Assembly (NCBI GenBank): GCA_039920865.1
Contig: JBDSCZ010000315.1
Location: 1 to 5,154, forward strand
Reading direction: 5' to 3'
Length of the DNA stretch: 5,154 bases
Origin: AVCC01 sp039920865
GTDB taxonomy: Bacteria > Pseudomonadota > Gammaproteobacteria > Burkholderiales > Burkholderiaceae_D
Shown piece by piece: positions 1 through 5,154 of the stretch. The position numbers were made by a program, and so were the translations under genes. How positions within the stretch are numbered: the first letter of the stretch is position 1; each line of letters begins with the position of its first letter. Under the pieces are notes generated by a model, which worked only from the letters and a program-made list of their open reading frames with translations, was not told where the DNA came from and ran no database searches.

Positions 1-1
1 G

Positions 2-478
2 TTGGACAAAATCATGTCCTACATGGACATCGGCACTCAGGAAGGTGCCGACAAGTTGATCGGCGGCGAGCGTTGCAATCTGGATGGCGATCTGGCCGGC
101 GGCTATTACATCAAGCCGACGATATTCCACGGCAATAACAAGATGCGCATCTTCCAGGAAGAAATTTTTGGCCCGGTGGTCTCAGTGACTACTTTCAAGG
201 ACGAGGCAGAAGCGCTGCAAATCGCCAATGACACCTTGTATGGTTTGGGCGCTGGCTTGTGGACCCGCGACGGCTCACGTGCATTCCGCGTCGGCCGCGC
301 AATTCAGGCTGGCCGTGTATGGACCAATTGCTACCATTTGTACCCGGCACATGCCGCGTTCGGCGGTTACAAACAGTCCGGTTTCGGTCGCGAAAACCAC
401 AAGATGATGCTGGATCACTACCAGCAGACCAAAAACCTGCTGGTCAGCTACAGCCCGAAAGCGCTCGGCTTCTTTTAA
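2..478 (+). CDS. NAD-dependent aldehyde dehydrogenase, C-terminal part (cut by left edge)
   Basis: This is the last 158 codons of an aldehyde dehydrogenase that normally has about 500 residues; the frame is open through the left edge, so the leading TTG is an internal Leu codon. It oxidises an aldehyde to the acid with NAD+ in the cytoplasm. Visible family motifs are EEIFGPV at visible residues 53-59 (its Glu contacts the nicotinamide ribose in the family), NDTLYGLGAGLWTRD around 76-90, and AFGGYKQSGFGRE around 119-131. The end, QTKNLLVSYSPKALGFF, is typical of the AcoD/ExaC/AldB subgroup used for acetaldehyde and other aldehydes made by alcohol dehydrogenases. The catalytic Cys and general-base Glu lie upstream of the window and cannot be checked. 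It is followed by a hairpin and a DUF779 gene, and the downstream PQQ-linked ABC genes suggest it handles the aldehyde from a PQQ alcohol dehydrogenase. The exact symbol (exaC, acoD or aldB) cannot be settled from this fragment. Confidence 0.95.
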   Translation: MDKIMSYMDIGTQEGADKLIGGERCNLDGDLAGGYYIKPTIFHGNNKMRIFQEEIFGPVVSVTTFKDEAEALQIANDTLYGLGAGLWTRDGSRAFRVGRAIQAGRVWTNCYHLYPAHAAFGGYKQSGFGRENHKMMLDHYQQTKNLLVSYSPKALGFF

Positions 479-509
479 GCCCTGAGGTCGTTTAATCCTT
501 GGCATCCTA

Positions 510-537
510 AGCGCGCCTTGCCTTGGCAAGGCGCGCT
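510..537 (+). terminator. Intergenic hairpin, possible attenuator or RNA stability element
   Basis: A perfect 13-bp inverted repeat: AGCGCGCCTTGCC at 510-522 pairs with GGCAAGGCGCGCT at 525-537 around TT, so the real loop is probably four bases with a 12-bp stem. It lies 31 bases after the aldehyde dehydrogenase stop and 7 bases before the Shine-Dalgarno of the next gene. Only a short ATTT follows it, not a T tract, so it is a poor intrinsic terminator by itself. It could reduce read-through, protect the 3' end of the dehydrogenase mRNA, or be a protein-binding palindrome. The fold is seen directly; the function is inferred. Confidence 0.55.
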
Positions 538-543
538 GCATTT

Positions 544-549
544 AAGGAG
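544..549 (+). promoter_or_regulatory. Ribosome binding site of the DUF779 gene
   Basis: AAGGAG, 7 bases before the ATG at 557, is a near-perfect Shine-Dalgarno and fixes the start of the DUF779 gene. It sits just outside the 510-537 hairpin, so the hairpin need not mask it. Confidence 0.85.
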
Positions 550-556
550 TTGAACT

Positions 557-934
557 ATGGCGCACACAGTTTCACGCGTGACGGCAACCCAGGCGACGCT
601 GGATTTGCTGCAGACGCTACAGCAGAAACACGGGCCGCTGATGTTTTTTCAATCCGGCGGCTGCTGTGACGGCAGTTCCCCGATGTGCTATGCGATCGGG
701 GAATTCGAGATTAGCAATACCGATGTCCATTTGGGCGACATCGATGGCACCCCGTTCTATATGGGGTCTGAACAGTTCGAATACTGGAAGCACACCCAAC
801 TTATAATCGATGTGGTGAGCGGCAATGGCGGCATGTTTTCGCTGGAAAACGGCTCAGGAAAACGCTTTCTGACGCGTTCGCGCTTATTCACCGATGATGA
901 ATGCGCTGGCCTGGAGCAGCAGGGACACACTTGA
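557..934 (+). CDS. DUF779 family protein, aldehyde dehydrogenase-associated
   Basis: A 125-residue soluble protein with no signal peptide or membrane segment, so probably cytoplasmic. I recognise the DUF779 family from QSGGCCDGSSPMC around residues 32-44 (Cys36, Cys37 and Cys44), from FYMGSEQFEYWKHTQ around 67-81 followed by a hydrophobic LIIDVV strand, and from GKRFLTRSRLFTDDE around 101-115. The length is usual for the family. Its biochemical function is unknown to me. Members often lie directly next to aldehyde dehydrogenase genes, as here (78 bases after the stop), which suggests a helper, maturation or protective role for that enzyme or for aldehyde handling. The paired cysteines could bind a metal or react with an aldehyde, but that is speculation. 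The start is supported by AAGGAG at 544-549. The next gene begins 22 bases after the stop, so it probably shares a transcript with the ABC genes. Confidence 0.9.
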   Translation: MAHTVSRVTATQATLDLLQTLQQKHGPLMFFQSGGCCDGSSPMCYAIGEFEISNTDVHLGDIDGTPFYMGSEQFEYWKHTQLIIDVVSGNGGMFSLENGSGKRFLTRSRLFTDDECAGLEQQGHT

Positions 935-945
935 CAACCATAACC

Positions 946-950
946 GGGGA
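946..950 (+). promoter_or_regulatory. Ribosome binding site supporting a TTG start
   Basis: GGGGA lies 6 bases before the TTG at 957. No comparable site precedes the in-frame ATG codons at 894 and 897, which are inside the DUF779 gene. This site decides the start of the ABC ATPase. An ATG at 952 is out of frame and ends after two codons. Confidence 0.6.
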
Positions 951-956
951 TATGAC

Positions 957-1673
957 TTGACCTTGCGCGTGACTTCCATCTGCAAATCGTTCGGCCAGCG
1001 CAAGGCGCTGGATAACGTCAGCCTGCAGGTTGGCGCAGGAGAATTCCTGGCGCTGCTGGGTCCCAACGGCGCCGGCAAGACCACGCTGTTTCAAATACTT
1101 TCAGGACTCTTCATCGCCGACGCCGGCAGCGCTGTCATTTGCGGCGCAGATATCGGCAAAACGCCGATTGCGGCCTTGGCGCAACTGGGCATCGTATTCC
1201 AGCAACCGGCCCTGGATCTGGACCTGAGCGTCACCGCCAATCTGCAGTTTCAGGCTGACTTGCACGGCATCGCACGGCGTGAATCGAAGCAGCGCATCGC
1301 CGCCTGCCTGGCGCGTTTCGGCCTGTCGGAGCGTGCGCAAGATAGCGCCCGGGTCCTGTCCGGCGGCAACCGGCGCAAGGTGGAACTGGCGCGCGCGCTG
1401 ATGACGCGCCCCAAATTGCTATTGATGGACGAAGCCACTGTCGGCATCGACCCGGCTTCGCGCATGCAGATCATTGCCGACGTCAAGGCGCTGTGCAAGG
1501 AGCAGAATATGGCGGTGCTGTGGGCCACCCACCTGGTCGATGAGGCCGACAGCGCGGACCGCATCATCGTGCTGGCCAAGGGCCGGGTGCAATTCGACGG
1601 ACTCCCGGCGCAACTGCTTGTCAACCAGGAGTGCGCGACATTGACCGATGCCTTCTTACGCCTGACCGCATGA
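957..1673 (+). CDS. pedB: ABC transporter ATP-binding protein of the PQQ alcohol dehydrogenase system (PedB-like)
   Basis: The nucleotide-binding subunit that powers the ABC-2 type permease encoded at 3920. From the TTG at 957 it has 238 residues, right for one stand-alone domain. Visible motifs are Walker A GPNGAGKT (35-42), the Q-loop in VFQQPALDLDLSV (80-92), signature LSGGN (134-138, Asn in place of the usual Gln), Walker B LLLMDE (154-159), D-loop GIDP (163-166) and the switch His192 in LWATH. The overall form is that of drug/polysaccharide exporter ATPases, and FQQPALDLDLSV is characteristic of the PQQ-linked subfamily (TIGR03864). The start could instead be ATG 894 (259 residues), but that overlaps the DUF779 gene by 41 bases, lacks a Shine-Dalgarno and adds residues unlike an ABC N-terminus; TTG 963 and GTG 969 are also possible. 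The beta-propeller gene follows after 38 bases. The symbol rests on analogy with Pseudomonas putida ped genes. Confidence 0.92.
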   Translation: MTLRVTSICKSFGQRKALDNVSLQVGAGEFLALLGPNGAGKTTLFQILSGLFIADAGSAVICGADIGKTPIAALAQLGIVFQQPALDLDLSVTANLQFQADLHGIARRESKQRIAACLARFGLSERAQDSARVLSGGNRRKVELARALMTRPKLLLMDEATVGIDPASRMQIIADVKALCKEQNMAVLWATHLVDEADSADRIIVLAKGRVQFDGLPAQLLVNQECATLTDAFLRLTA

Positions 1674-1696
1674 ATGGATCCATAAAAATACACAAC

Positions 1697-1702
1697 GGGA
1701 GA
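1697..1702 (+). promoter_or_regulatory. Ribosome binding site of the beta-propeller gene
   Basis: GGGAGA, 9 bases before the ATG at 1712, supports that start over the earlier in-frame ATG at 1631, which lies inside the ATPase gene. A closer ATG at 1704 is out of frame and too near the site. Confidence 0.7.
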
Positions 1703-1711
1703 CATGACAAT

Positions 1712-2707
1712 ATGAAATTAAGAATAGAAAAATTTCTGCCGGCCTGTGCAATGACTGTGGCGATTGCCATCCTGTTTGCCGCGCCTGCTGCGGCCAGGCA
1801 GACCGGAGCGGTATTCATCTCCAGCGAAAAGGACAATATCGTCACCGTGCTGGACGGCAAGACCCAGCAACAGATCGCCACCATCAAGGCCTGCAAGCGC
1901 CCGCGCCACATGCAATTGACACCGGATCGCTTGCGCCTGATCGTCCTGTGCGGCGACGATGGCAGTGCGGTCGTGATCGATGTCGCCAGCAAGAAAGTGG
2001 TCGACAAGATCCCGCTGCAAGAGGGCGCCGAAATATTCGACCTCTCGAAAGACGGCAAGAAACTCTATTTCTCGAACGAAGACGAGGCCAGCATCGTCAC
2101 GGTGGATCTTGCCAGCAAAAAAGTGCTGGGCGAAATCAAGGTCGGCGAAGAGCCGGAAGGCGTGCTGGTGACGCCGGACGGCAAGACCCTGTATGCAACC
2201 TCCGAAGTGGCCAGCCTGGTGCATGTGATCGATATTGCCAGCGGCAAGATCATCAAGAATATCGCGGTCGGCAAGCGGCCGCGCCGCTTCGCGCTGACCC
2301 CGGACGGCAAGGAGCTGTGGGTCACCTGCGAGCTGGGCGCCGCGGTAAGCATCATCAGTACTGCCGACTATAGAGTCAAAGGCAGCGTCAAGTTTCAGCC
2401 CAAGGGTTTTCGCGCCGATGATGTCACTCCGGTCGGAATGGTGATGGCTGCCGATGGCAAGACCGCCTACGTGGCATTGGGCAAGGCCAACCATGTGGCG
2501 GTGGTCGATGTGGCGAGCCGGAAGGTAAAGAACCTGATCCTGGTTGGCAAGCGCGCCTGGGGTTTGGCACTGTCGCGCGACAATGCGACGCTGTATGTCG
2601 CCAACGGCCTGTCGGACGATGTCTCGATAGTCGATGTGGCCCGAGGCCGTGCAGTAAAAACGGTGAAAGCCGGCCGGGTACCGCATAGCGTGGTAATCGA
2701 TGATTAA
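1712..2707 (+). CDS. Secreted YVTN beta-propeller protein of the PQQ alcohol dehydrogenase system
   Basis: A 331-residue periplasmic protein. The N-terminus is a Sec signal peptide: MKLRIEK, a hydrophobic core to about residue 24, then APAAA with likely cleavage near residue 28. The mature part is a run of about 42-residue YVTN-type units. I count seven blades, with LYFSNEDEASIVTVDLASKKV, LYATSEVASLVHVIDIASGK and LYVANGLSDDVSIVDVARG-like strands and loops such as TPDGK at 154-158 and 196-200. The last short strand (PHSVVID, 324-330) probably closes the ring with blade one. Blade five carries a longer loop (about 227-241). It matches the family named for association with PQQ-dependent catabolism (TIGR03866); the biochemical role is unknown, with ligand binding or a scaffold for the neighbouring binding protein as options. 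As I recall, the P. putida counterpart is PedA2. Its 3' end overlaps the binding-protein gene by 8 bases. Confidence 0.93.
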   Translation: MKLRIEKFLPACAMTVAIAILFAAPAAARQTGAVFISSEKDNIVTVLDGKTQQQIATIKACKRPRHMQLTPDRLRLIVLCGDDGSAVVIDVASKKVVDKIPLQEGAEIFDLSKDGKKLYFSNEDEASIVTVDLASKKVLGEIKVGEEPEGVLVTPDGKTLYATSEVASLVHVIDIASGKIIKNIAVGKRPRRFALTPDGKELWVTCELGAAVSIISTADYRVKGSVKFQPKGFRADDVTPVGMVMAADGKTAYVALGKANHVAVVDVASRKVKNLILVGKRAWGLALSRDNATLYVANGLSDDVSIVDVARGRAVKTVKAGRVPHSVVIDD

Positions 2708-3923
2708 AGCCAAGATCAGGCCTAAAACCTGGCGCAGCGTGTTGGCCTGCACGCTGCTGGCCGGCGCCAGCTGTGCAACGCAAGCGCGCGATCTGACGAT
2801 TGGCGTCGTGTATGCGCCGGACGATGCGCGTTATGCATCGAAGCGGCTGGAAAAAAGCTTCCCCGGCCATCCTCTGGGCCGGCCCAAGGCGGGCGCCGAG
2901 GTCGCCATCGCCGAATCGGAGTTTCAACTCGCCAATGCGGGTATCAAAATCGCGTTGCAGGAGGTGCAGCTCGATACCGTGCAACAAGCCAAAACGCAGA
3001 TCGTGGCAATGGCGCAAAAAGGCGTCCGGCATTTCCTGCTCGACCTGCCGGGTGCTGCTGCGGCGCAGCTGAGCAAAGCGCTGCAGAGCACCGATGTATT
3101 ACTCTTCAATGTATCTGCGCCGGAGGACAGCCTGCGCCGTGCCGCCTGCAGCGCGAACCTGTTCCATACGCTGCCGGACGACGCAATTATGGCGGACGCG
3201 ACCGCGCAATTCCTGACTGCGCACAAATGGACCAAAATCTTGCTGCTGACCAGCACCACAGCGGCCGATGCACCCCGCATCGCCGCTGTCCGGCAGGCGA
3301 TCAAGCGCTACGGCATCAAAGTAGTCGCCGATAAAAATTTCAAACTGTCGAATGACCCGCGCGAGCGCGATCTGGGCAATGTGGCCTTGCTGACCGCCGG
3401 CATCGATGCCGATGCGGTGTGGGTGGTGGATGCCGACGGCGAATTTGCGCGCGATGTGCCGTACCGCACCAATCTGCCGCGCCCGGTAGTCGGTAGCGCC
3501 GGACTGGTGGCCGAAGCCTGGCAAACTTCATGGGAGCGCTATGGTGCGCCGCAATTGTCGCGGCGCTTCAAGAAAATCGCCAACCGGCCGATGGCGGGTG
3601 CCGATTGGGCCGCATGGATTGCCACCAAGGCCATTATCGATGTCGCGCTCAAATTACCGGATGCGCGCCAGCACAGGAACGCGTTGCGCAGCCCGGACCT
3701 GGTGCTGGACGGCTTCAAGGGCGCGCGCCTGTCGTTTCGGCGGTGGGATCAGCAATTGCGGCAACCGGTGTTTCTGGCACACGGCGGCATCGGTGGCGGC
3801 ATTGCCGGGGTCGCGCCGTTCGACGGTTTTTTGCACCCCAGCAATAATCTGGACACCTTGGGTGCCGACCAGAAAGAATCGCCTTGTAAGTTAAGCGACA
3901 GTGCAACCGGCGGCAAAAAATGA
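2700..3923 (+). CDS. Periplasmic substrate-binding protein of the PQQ alcohol dehydrogenase ABC system
   Basis: A 407-residue secreted protein with a type-1 periplasmic-binding fold, the fold of LivJ/LivK amino-acid receptors. The signal peptide has basic residues up to Arg12, a hydrophobic core at about 13-24, and ATQA then Arg30, a likely signal peptidase I site; Cys25 lacks a good lipobox. The first lobe starts DLTIGVVYAPDD (31-42), and the second begins near HKWTKILLLTS (175-185). The C-terminal motifs GARLSFRRWDQQLRQP (341-356) and FLHPSNNLDTLG (377-388), with Cys396, are characteristic of the PQQ-linked family TIGR03863. The ligand is unknown. The start at 2700 is forced: an in-frame stop sits at 2694-2696, and the next start would break the signal peptide. 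There is no clear Shine-Dalgarno, so translation is probably coupled to the propeller gene through the 8-base overlap. It overlaps the permease by 4 bases. Likely counterpart of PedA1, from memory. Confidence 0.92.
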   Translation: MIKAKIRPKTWRSVLACTLLAGASCATQARDLTIGVVYAPDDARYASKRLEKSFPGHPLGRPKAGAEVAIAESEFQLANAGIKIALQEVQLDTVQQAKTQIVAMAQKGVRHFLLDLPGAAAAQLSKALQSTDVLLFNVSAPEDSLRRAACSANLFHTLPDDAIMADATAQFLTAHKWTKILLLTSTTAADAPRIAAVRQAIKRYGIKVVADKNFKLSNDPRERDLGNVALLTAGIDADAVWVVDADGEFARDVPYRTNLPRPVVGSAGLVAEAWQTSWERYGAPQLSRRFKKIANRPMAGADWAAWIATKAIIDVALKLPDARQHRNALRSPDLVLDGFKGARLSFRRWDQQLRQPVFLAHGGIGGGIAGVAPFDGFLHPSNNLDTLGADQKESPCKLSDSATGGKK

Positions 3924-4717
3924 GAACCGCGCACGCGTTGCTGGCCTTGCGGGCAGTCGCCGGCCGCGAAATCCACAAATTTCTGCGCCAGCCGGGACGA
4001 CTCGTTTCGTCGCTGGTGCGCCCGGCCTTGTGGCTGGTAGTGTTTGCGGCCGGATTCCAGAACGTGTTCGGGGTGGCGATCCTGCCGCCCTACGATACGT
4101 ACGTCGAATACCGGGTCTATATGGTGCCCGGTCTGGTAATGATGGTCTGTCTGTTCAACGGCATGCAATCGTCGCTGGCGATGGTGTATGACCGCGAAAT
4201 GGGCGTGATGCGGCTGTTGCTGACTGCACCGTTGCCGCGCGCCTATCTGCTCGGCTGCAAGCTGCTCGGCACCACTTTCCTGTCGGTGCTGCAGGCGCTG
4301 GCTTTCTTCGTGCTGGCGCTGCTGTTCGGCATCGACCTGAGCCTGCGGCAAATCGCCATCGCGATGCCGGTGGTGGCGCTCGGCGCACTGATGCTGTCCG
4401 CCTTCGGCCTGATGCTGTCGGTCTACATCAAGCAACTGGAGAATTTCGCCGGCACCATGAACTTCGTGATCTTCCCTATGTTCTTCCTGTCAACCGCGCT
4501 GTATCCGCTCTGGAAAATGCAGGAATCGGGCGCGCAATGGATTTACTTTTTGACCCGCTTCAATCCGTTTACCCATGCGATCGAAGCAGTGCGCTTTAGC
4601 CTGTACGGCCAGATCGAAGCGACTTCGCTGGCGGTGGTGGCGGCAAGCACCGTGGTCTTTTACCTGATCGCCGCAGTCGGATACGACCCGCAGCGCGGCT
4701 TGATCAAATCCGCTTAA
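3920..4717 (+). CDS. pedC: ABC-2 type permease of the PQQ alcohol dehydrogenase system (PedC-like)
   Basis: A 265-residue inner-membrane protein, usual length for an ABC-2 permease, with about six hydrophobic segments (roughly 28-50, 67-87, 116-137, 147-169, 178-198 and 236-254). Family signs are the cytoplasmic coupling region DREMGVMRLLLTAPLPRAYL (91-110), the FAGTMNFVIFPMFFLSTALY stretch (176-195) and RFNPFTHAIEAVR (213-225). ABC-2 permeases normally export (drugs, polysaccharide, lipid-linked compounds); this subgroup is the PedC family (TIGR03861) linked to PQQ alcohol dehydrogenases. It would form a homodimer driven by the ATPase at 957. It starts inside the stop of the binding-protein gene (ATGA at 3920-3923) with no good Shine-Dalgarno, pointing to translational coupling and a joint complex. 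It is the last gene of the tight cluster; 173 bases separate it from the next gene. The direction of transport is not shown by the sequence. Confidence 0.94.
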   Translation: MRTAHALLALRAVAGREIHKFLRQPGRLVSSLVRPALWLVVFAAGFQNVFGVAILPPYDTYVEYRVYMVPGLVMMVCLFNGMQSSLAMVYDREMGVMRLLLTAPLPRAYLLGCKLLGTTFLSVLQALAFFVLALLFGIDLSLRQIAIAMPVVALGALMLSAFGLMLSVYIKQLENFAGTMNFVIFPMFFLSTALYPLWKMQESGAQWIYFLTRFNPFTHAIEAVRFSLYGQIEATSLAVVAASTVVFYLIAAVGYDPQRGLIKSA

Positions 4718-4786
4718 CTTAATGACTGATATTACGCAATTTCATTATGTCAAAAAAATACTGCGGGCTTCTCTGGAGCGCGAGCA

Positions 4787-4860
4787 CCCTCTCTCCCGGC
4801 CTCTCTCCCATTAGTGGGAGAGAGGAGAAAAGCGCCCTCGCCCGCTTGCGGGAGAGCGCT
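4787..4860. repeat. REP-like intergenic element with two inverted repeats
   Basis: CCTCTCTCCC occurs twice in tandem (4788-4797 and 4800-4809). The second copy starts a perfect 11-bp stem: 4800-4810 pairs with 4815-4825 around TTAG. A second, imperfect hairpin follows: CCCGC at 4841-4845 pairs with GCGGG at 4848-4852 around TT, and AGCGC at 4831-4835 pairs with GCGCT at 4856-4860. CCCTCTCCCGC...GCGGGAGAGGG-like palindromes are common intergenic repeats in proteobacteria. There is no T tract on either side, so it is not a clear intrinsic terminator, but it could stabilise the 3' end of the ABC transcript. The upstream part of this gap (4718-4762) is AT-rich and could hold a promoter for the gene at 4891, but I find no convincing -35/-10 pair. 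Confidence 0.7.
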
Positions 4861-4877
4861 AAGACATCACACCTTGC

Positions 4878-4883
4878 AAGGAG
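4878..4883 (+). promoter_or_regulatory. Ribosome binding site of the second substrate-binding protein
   Basis: AAGGAG, 7 bases before the ATG at 4891, is a strong Shine-Dalgarno. It fixes the start and suggests independent, efficient translation, in contrast to the coupled genes before it. Confidence 0.85.
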
Positions 4884-4890
4884 CAGCGCC

Positions 4891-5154
4891 ATGTCCACCC
4901 GTTTTATGATCCGCATCCTGGTCGCATCGCTGCTGGCGCTGACGGTGCTGGGCGCGCATGCACAACCGAATCCGCAGCCTAATCCACCATTAGCGCCGTT
5001 GCGGGTCGGCGTGCTGGAATTCGGCACCGTCAGTTGGGAGCTGGAAGTGATCCAGAGCCGAGAGCTGGCCAGGAAGCGCGGCATCGATTTGCAAATCGTG
5101 CCGCTGGCGTCGGGCGACGCCTCCACCGTTGCGCTGCAGGGCGGCGCGGTCGAC
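4891..5154 (+). CDS. NitT/TauT-type ABC substrate-binding protein, N-terminal part (cut by right edge)
   Basis: The first 88 codons of a secreted protein whose frame stays open to the right edge. A Sec signal peptide is clear: MSTRFMIRI, a hydrophobic core to residue 20, then GAHA with cleavage likely after Ala24. A short Pro/Asn/Gln-rich linker (QPNPQPNPP, 25-33) precedes the mature fold, which starts LRVGVLEFGTVSWELEVIQS (37-56). The pattern of an initial beta strand, a helix ending in ELARKRGIDLQIVPL and then SGDASTVALQGGAVD matches SsuA/TauA/NMT1-like receptors of importers for nitrate, sulfonates, thiamine precursors and related small molecules. I associate this particular subgroup with PQQ alcohol dehydrogenase loci, which fits the neighbours, but the ligand is unknown. 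Its own permease and ATPase would be expected just downstream. It is not homologous in fold class to the binding protein at 2700. Confidence 0.85.
   Translation, partial: MSTRFMIRILVASLLALTVLGAHAQPNPQPNPPLAPLRVGVLEFGTVSWELEVIQSRELARKRGIDLQIVPLASGDASTVALQGGAVD

Noticed and set aside
500..522. TGGCAT ... TTGC as a possible sigma-54 promoter before the DUF779 gene
   Set aside because: The GG and GC elements are 19 bases apart instead of the required 12, and the GC element is inside the hairpin.
952..960. Micro-ORF (ATG ACT TGA) overlapping the TTG start of the ATPase, and a similar one at 1704-1715 before the propeller gene
   Set aside because: In both cases the ATG is only about one base from the Shine-Dalgarno, too close to be used, so leader peptides are unlikely.
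1631..1711. Upstream in-frame ATG extending the beta-propeller by 27 codons
   Set aside because: It lies within the ATPase gene, has no ribosome binding site, and would put a charged stretch before a clear signal peptide.
1718..2752. Long open frame on the minus strand (344 codons) across the beta-propeller gene
   Set aside because: It is antisense to a gene with a clear signal peptide and seven repeats. Repeated GC-rich codons leave the opposite frame free of stops, and the predicted protein shows no recognisable domain.
2774..2776. Cys25 of the receptor as a lipoprotein acylation site
   Set aside because: The preceding residues (Gly-Ala-Ser) lack the Leu-like residue expected at position -3; signal peptidase I cleavage after ATQA fits better.
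4719..5126. Minus-strand open frame of 135 codons
   Set aside because: It runs antisense to the second receptor's signal peptide and through the REP-like element. Its SLPLMGERPGERV segment is the kind of spurious peptide these repeats yield when translated.

Overview
The window (5154 bases, moderately GC-rich) looks like chromosome from a betaproteobacterium. I would guess Burkholderiales, perhaps Oxalobacteraceae, from codon use, gene style and the intergenic repeat; this is inference, not something the sequence proves. All genes lie on the + strand. The content is the accessory part of a PQQ-dependent alcohol oxidation locus (the exa/ped type). The quinoprotein alcohol dehydrogenase, its cytochrome c and the regulators are not in the window and would be expected nearby.

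Layout: (1) 2-478, the C-terminal third of an NAD-dependent aldehyde dehydrogenase of the AcoD/ExaC/AldB type, cut by the left edge. (2) 510-537, a strong intergenic hairpin. (3) 557-934, a small DUF779 protein, a family often found beside aldehyde dehydrogenases. (4) 957-4717, four tightly packed genes: an exporter-type ABC ATPase with a probable TTG start, a secreted seven-bladed YVTN beta-propeller, a secreted type-1 periplasmic binding protein, and an ABC-2 type permease. The last three overlap or abut (8-nt and 4-nt overlaps), so co-translation is likely. (5) 4718-4890, an AT-rich patch followed by a REP-like element with inverted repeats. (6) 4891 to the right edge, the start of a second, unrelated periplasmic binding protein of the NitT/TauT (SsuA/NMT1) kind.

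How they may work together: alcohol is oxidised in the periplasm by a PQQ enzyme (outside the window), the aldehyde is oxidised to acid by the dehydrogenase at the left, and the four-gene ABC system serves the same pathway. Its parts match the families defined by their linkage to PQQ alcohol dehydrogenases (PedB and PedC-like ATPase and permease, plus propeller and binding protein). As I recall, the Pseudomonas putida counterpart PedA1A2BC is needed for growth with low lanthanide supply, so metal or metallophore traffic is one candidate role; export of a pathway intermediate is another.

The most interesting point is the architecture. An ABC-2 exporter core (ATPase and permease) is genetically welded to a periplasmic substrate-binding protein, normally an importer part, and to a beta-propeller. 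Nothing in the window looks like a phage, insertion sequence, CRISPR array or RNA gene.
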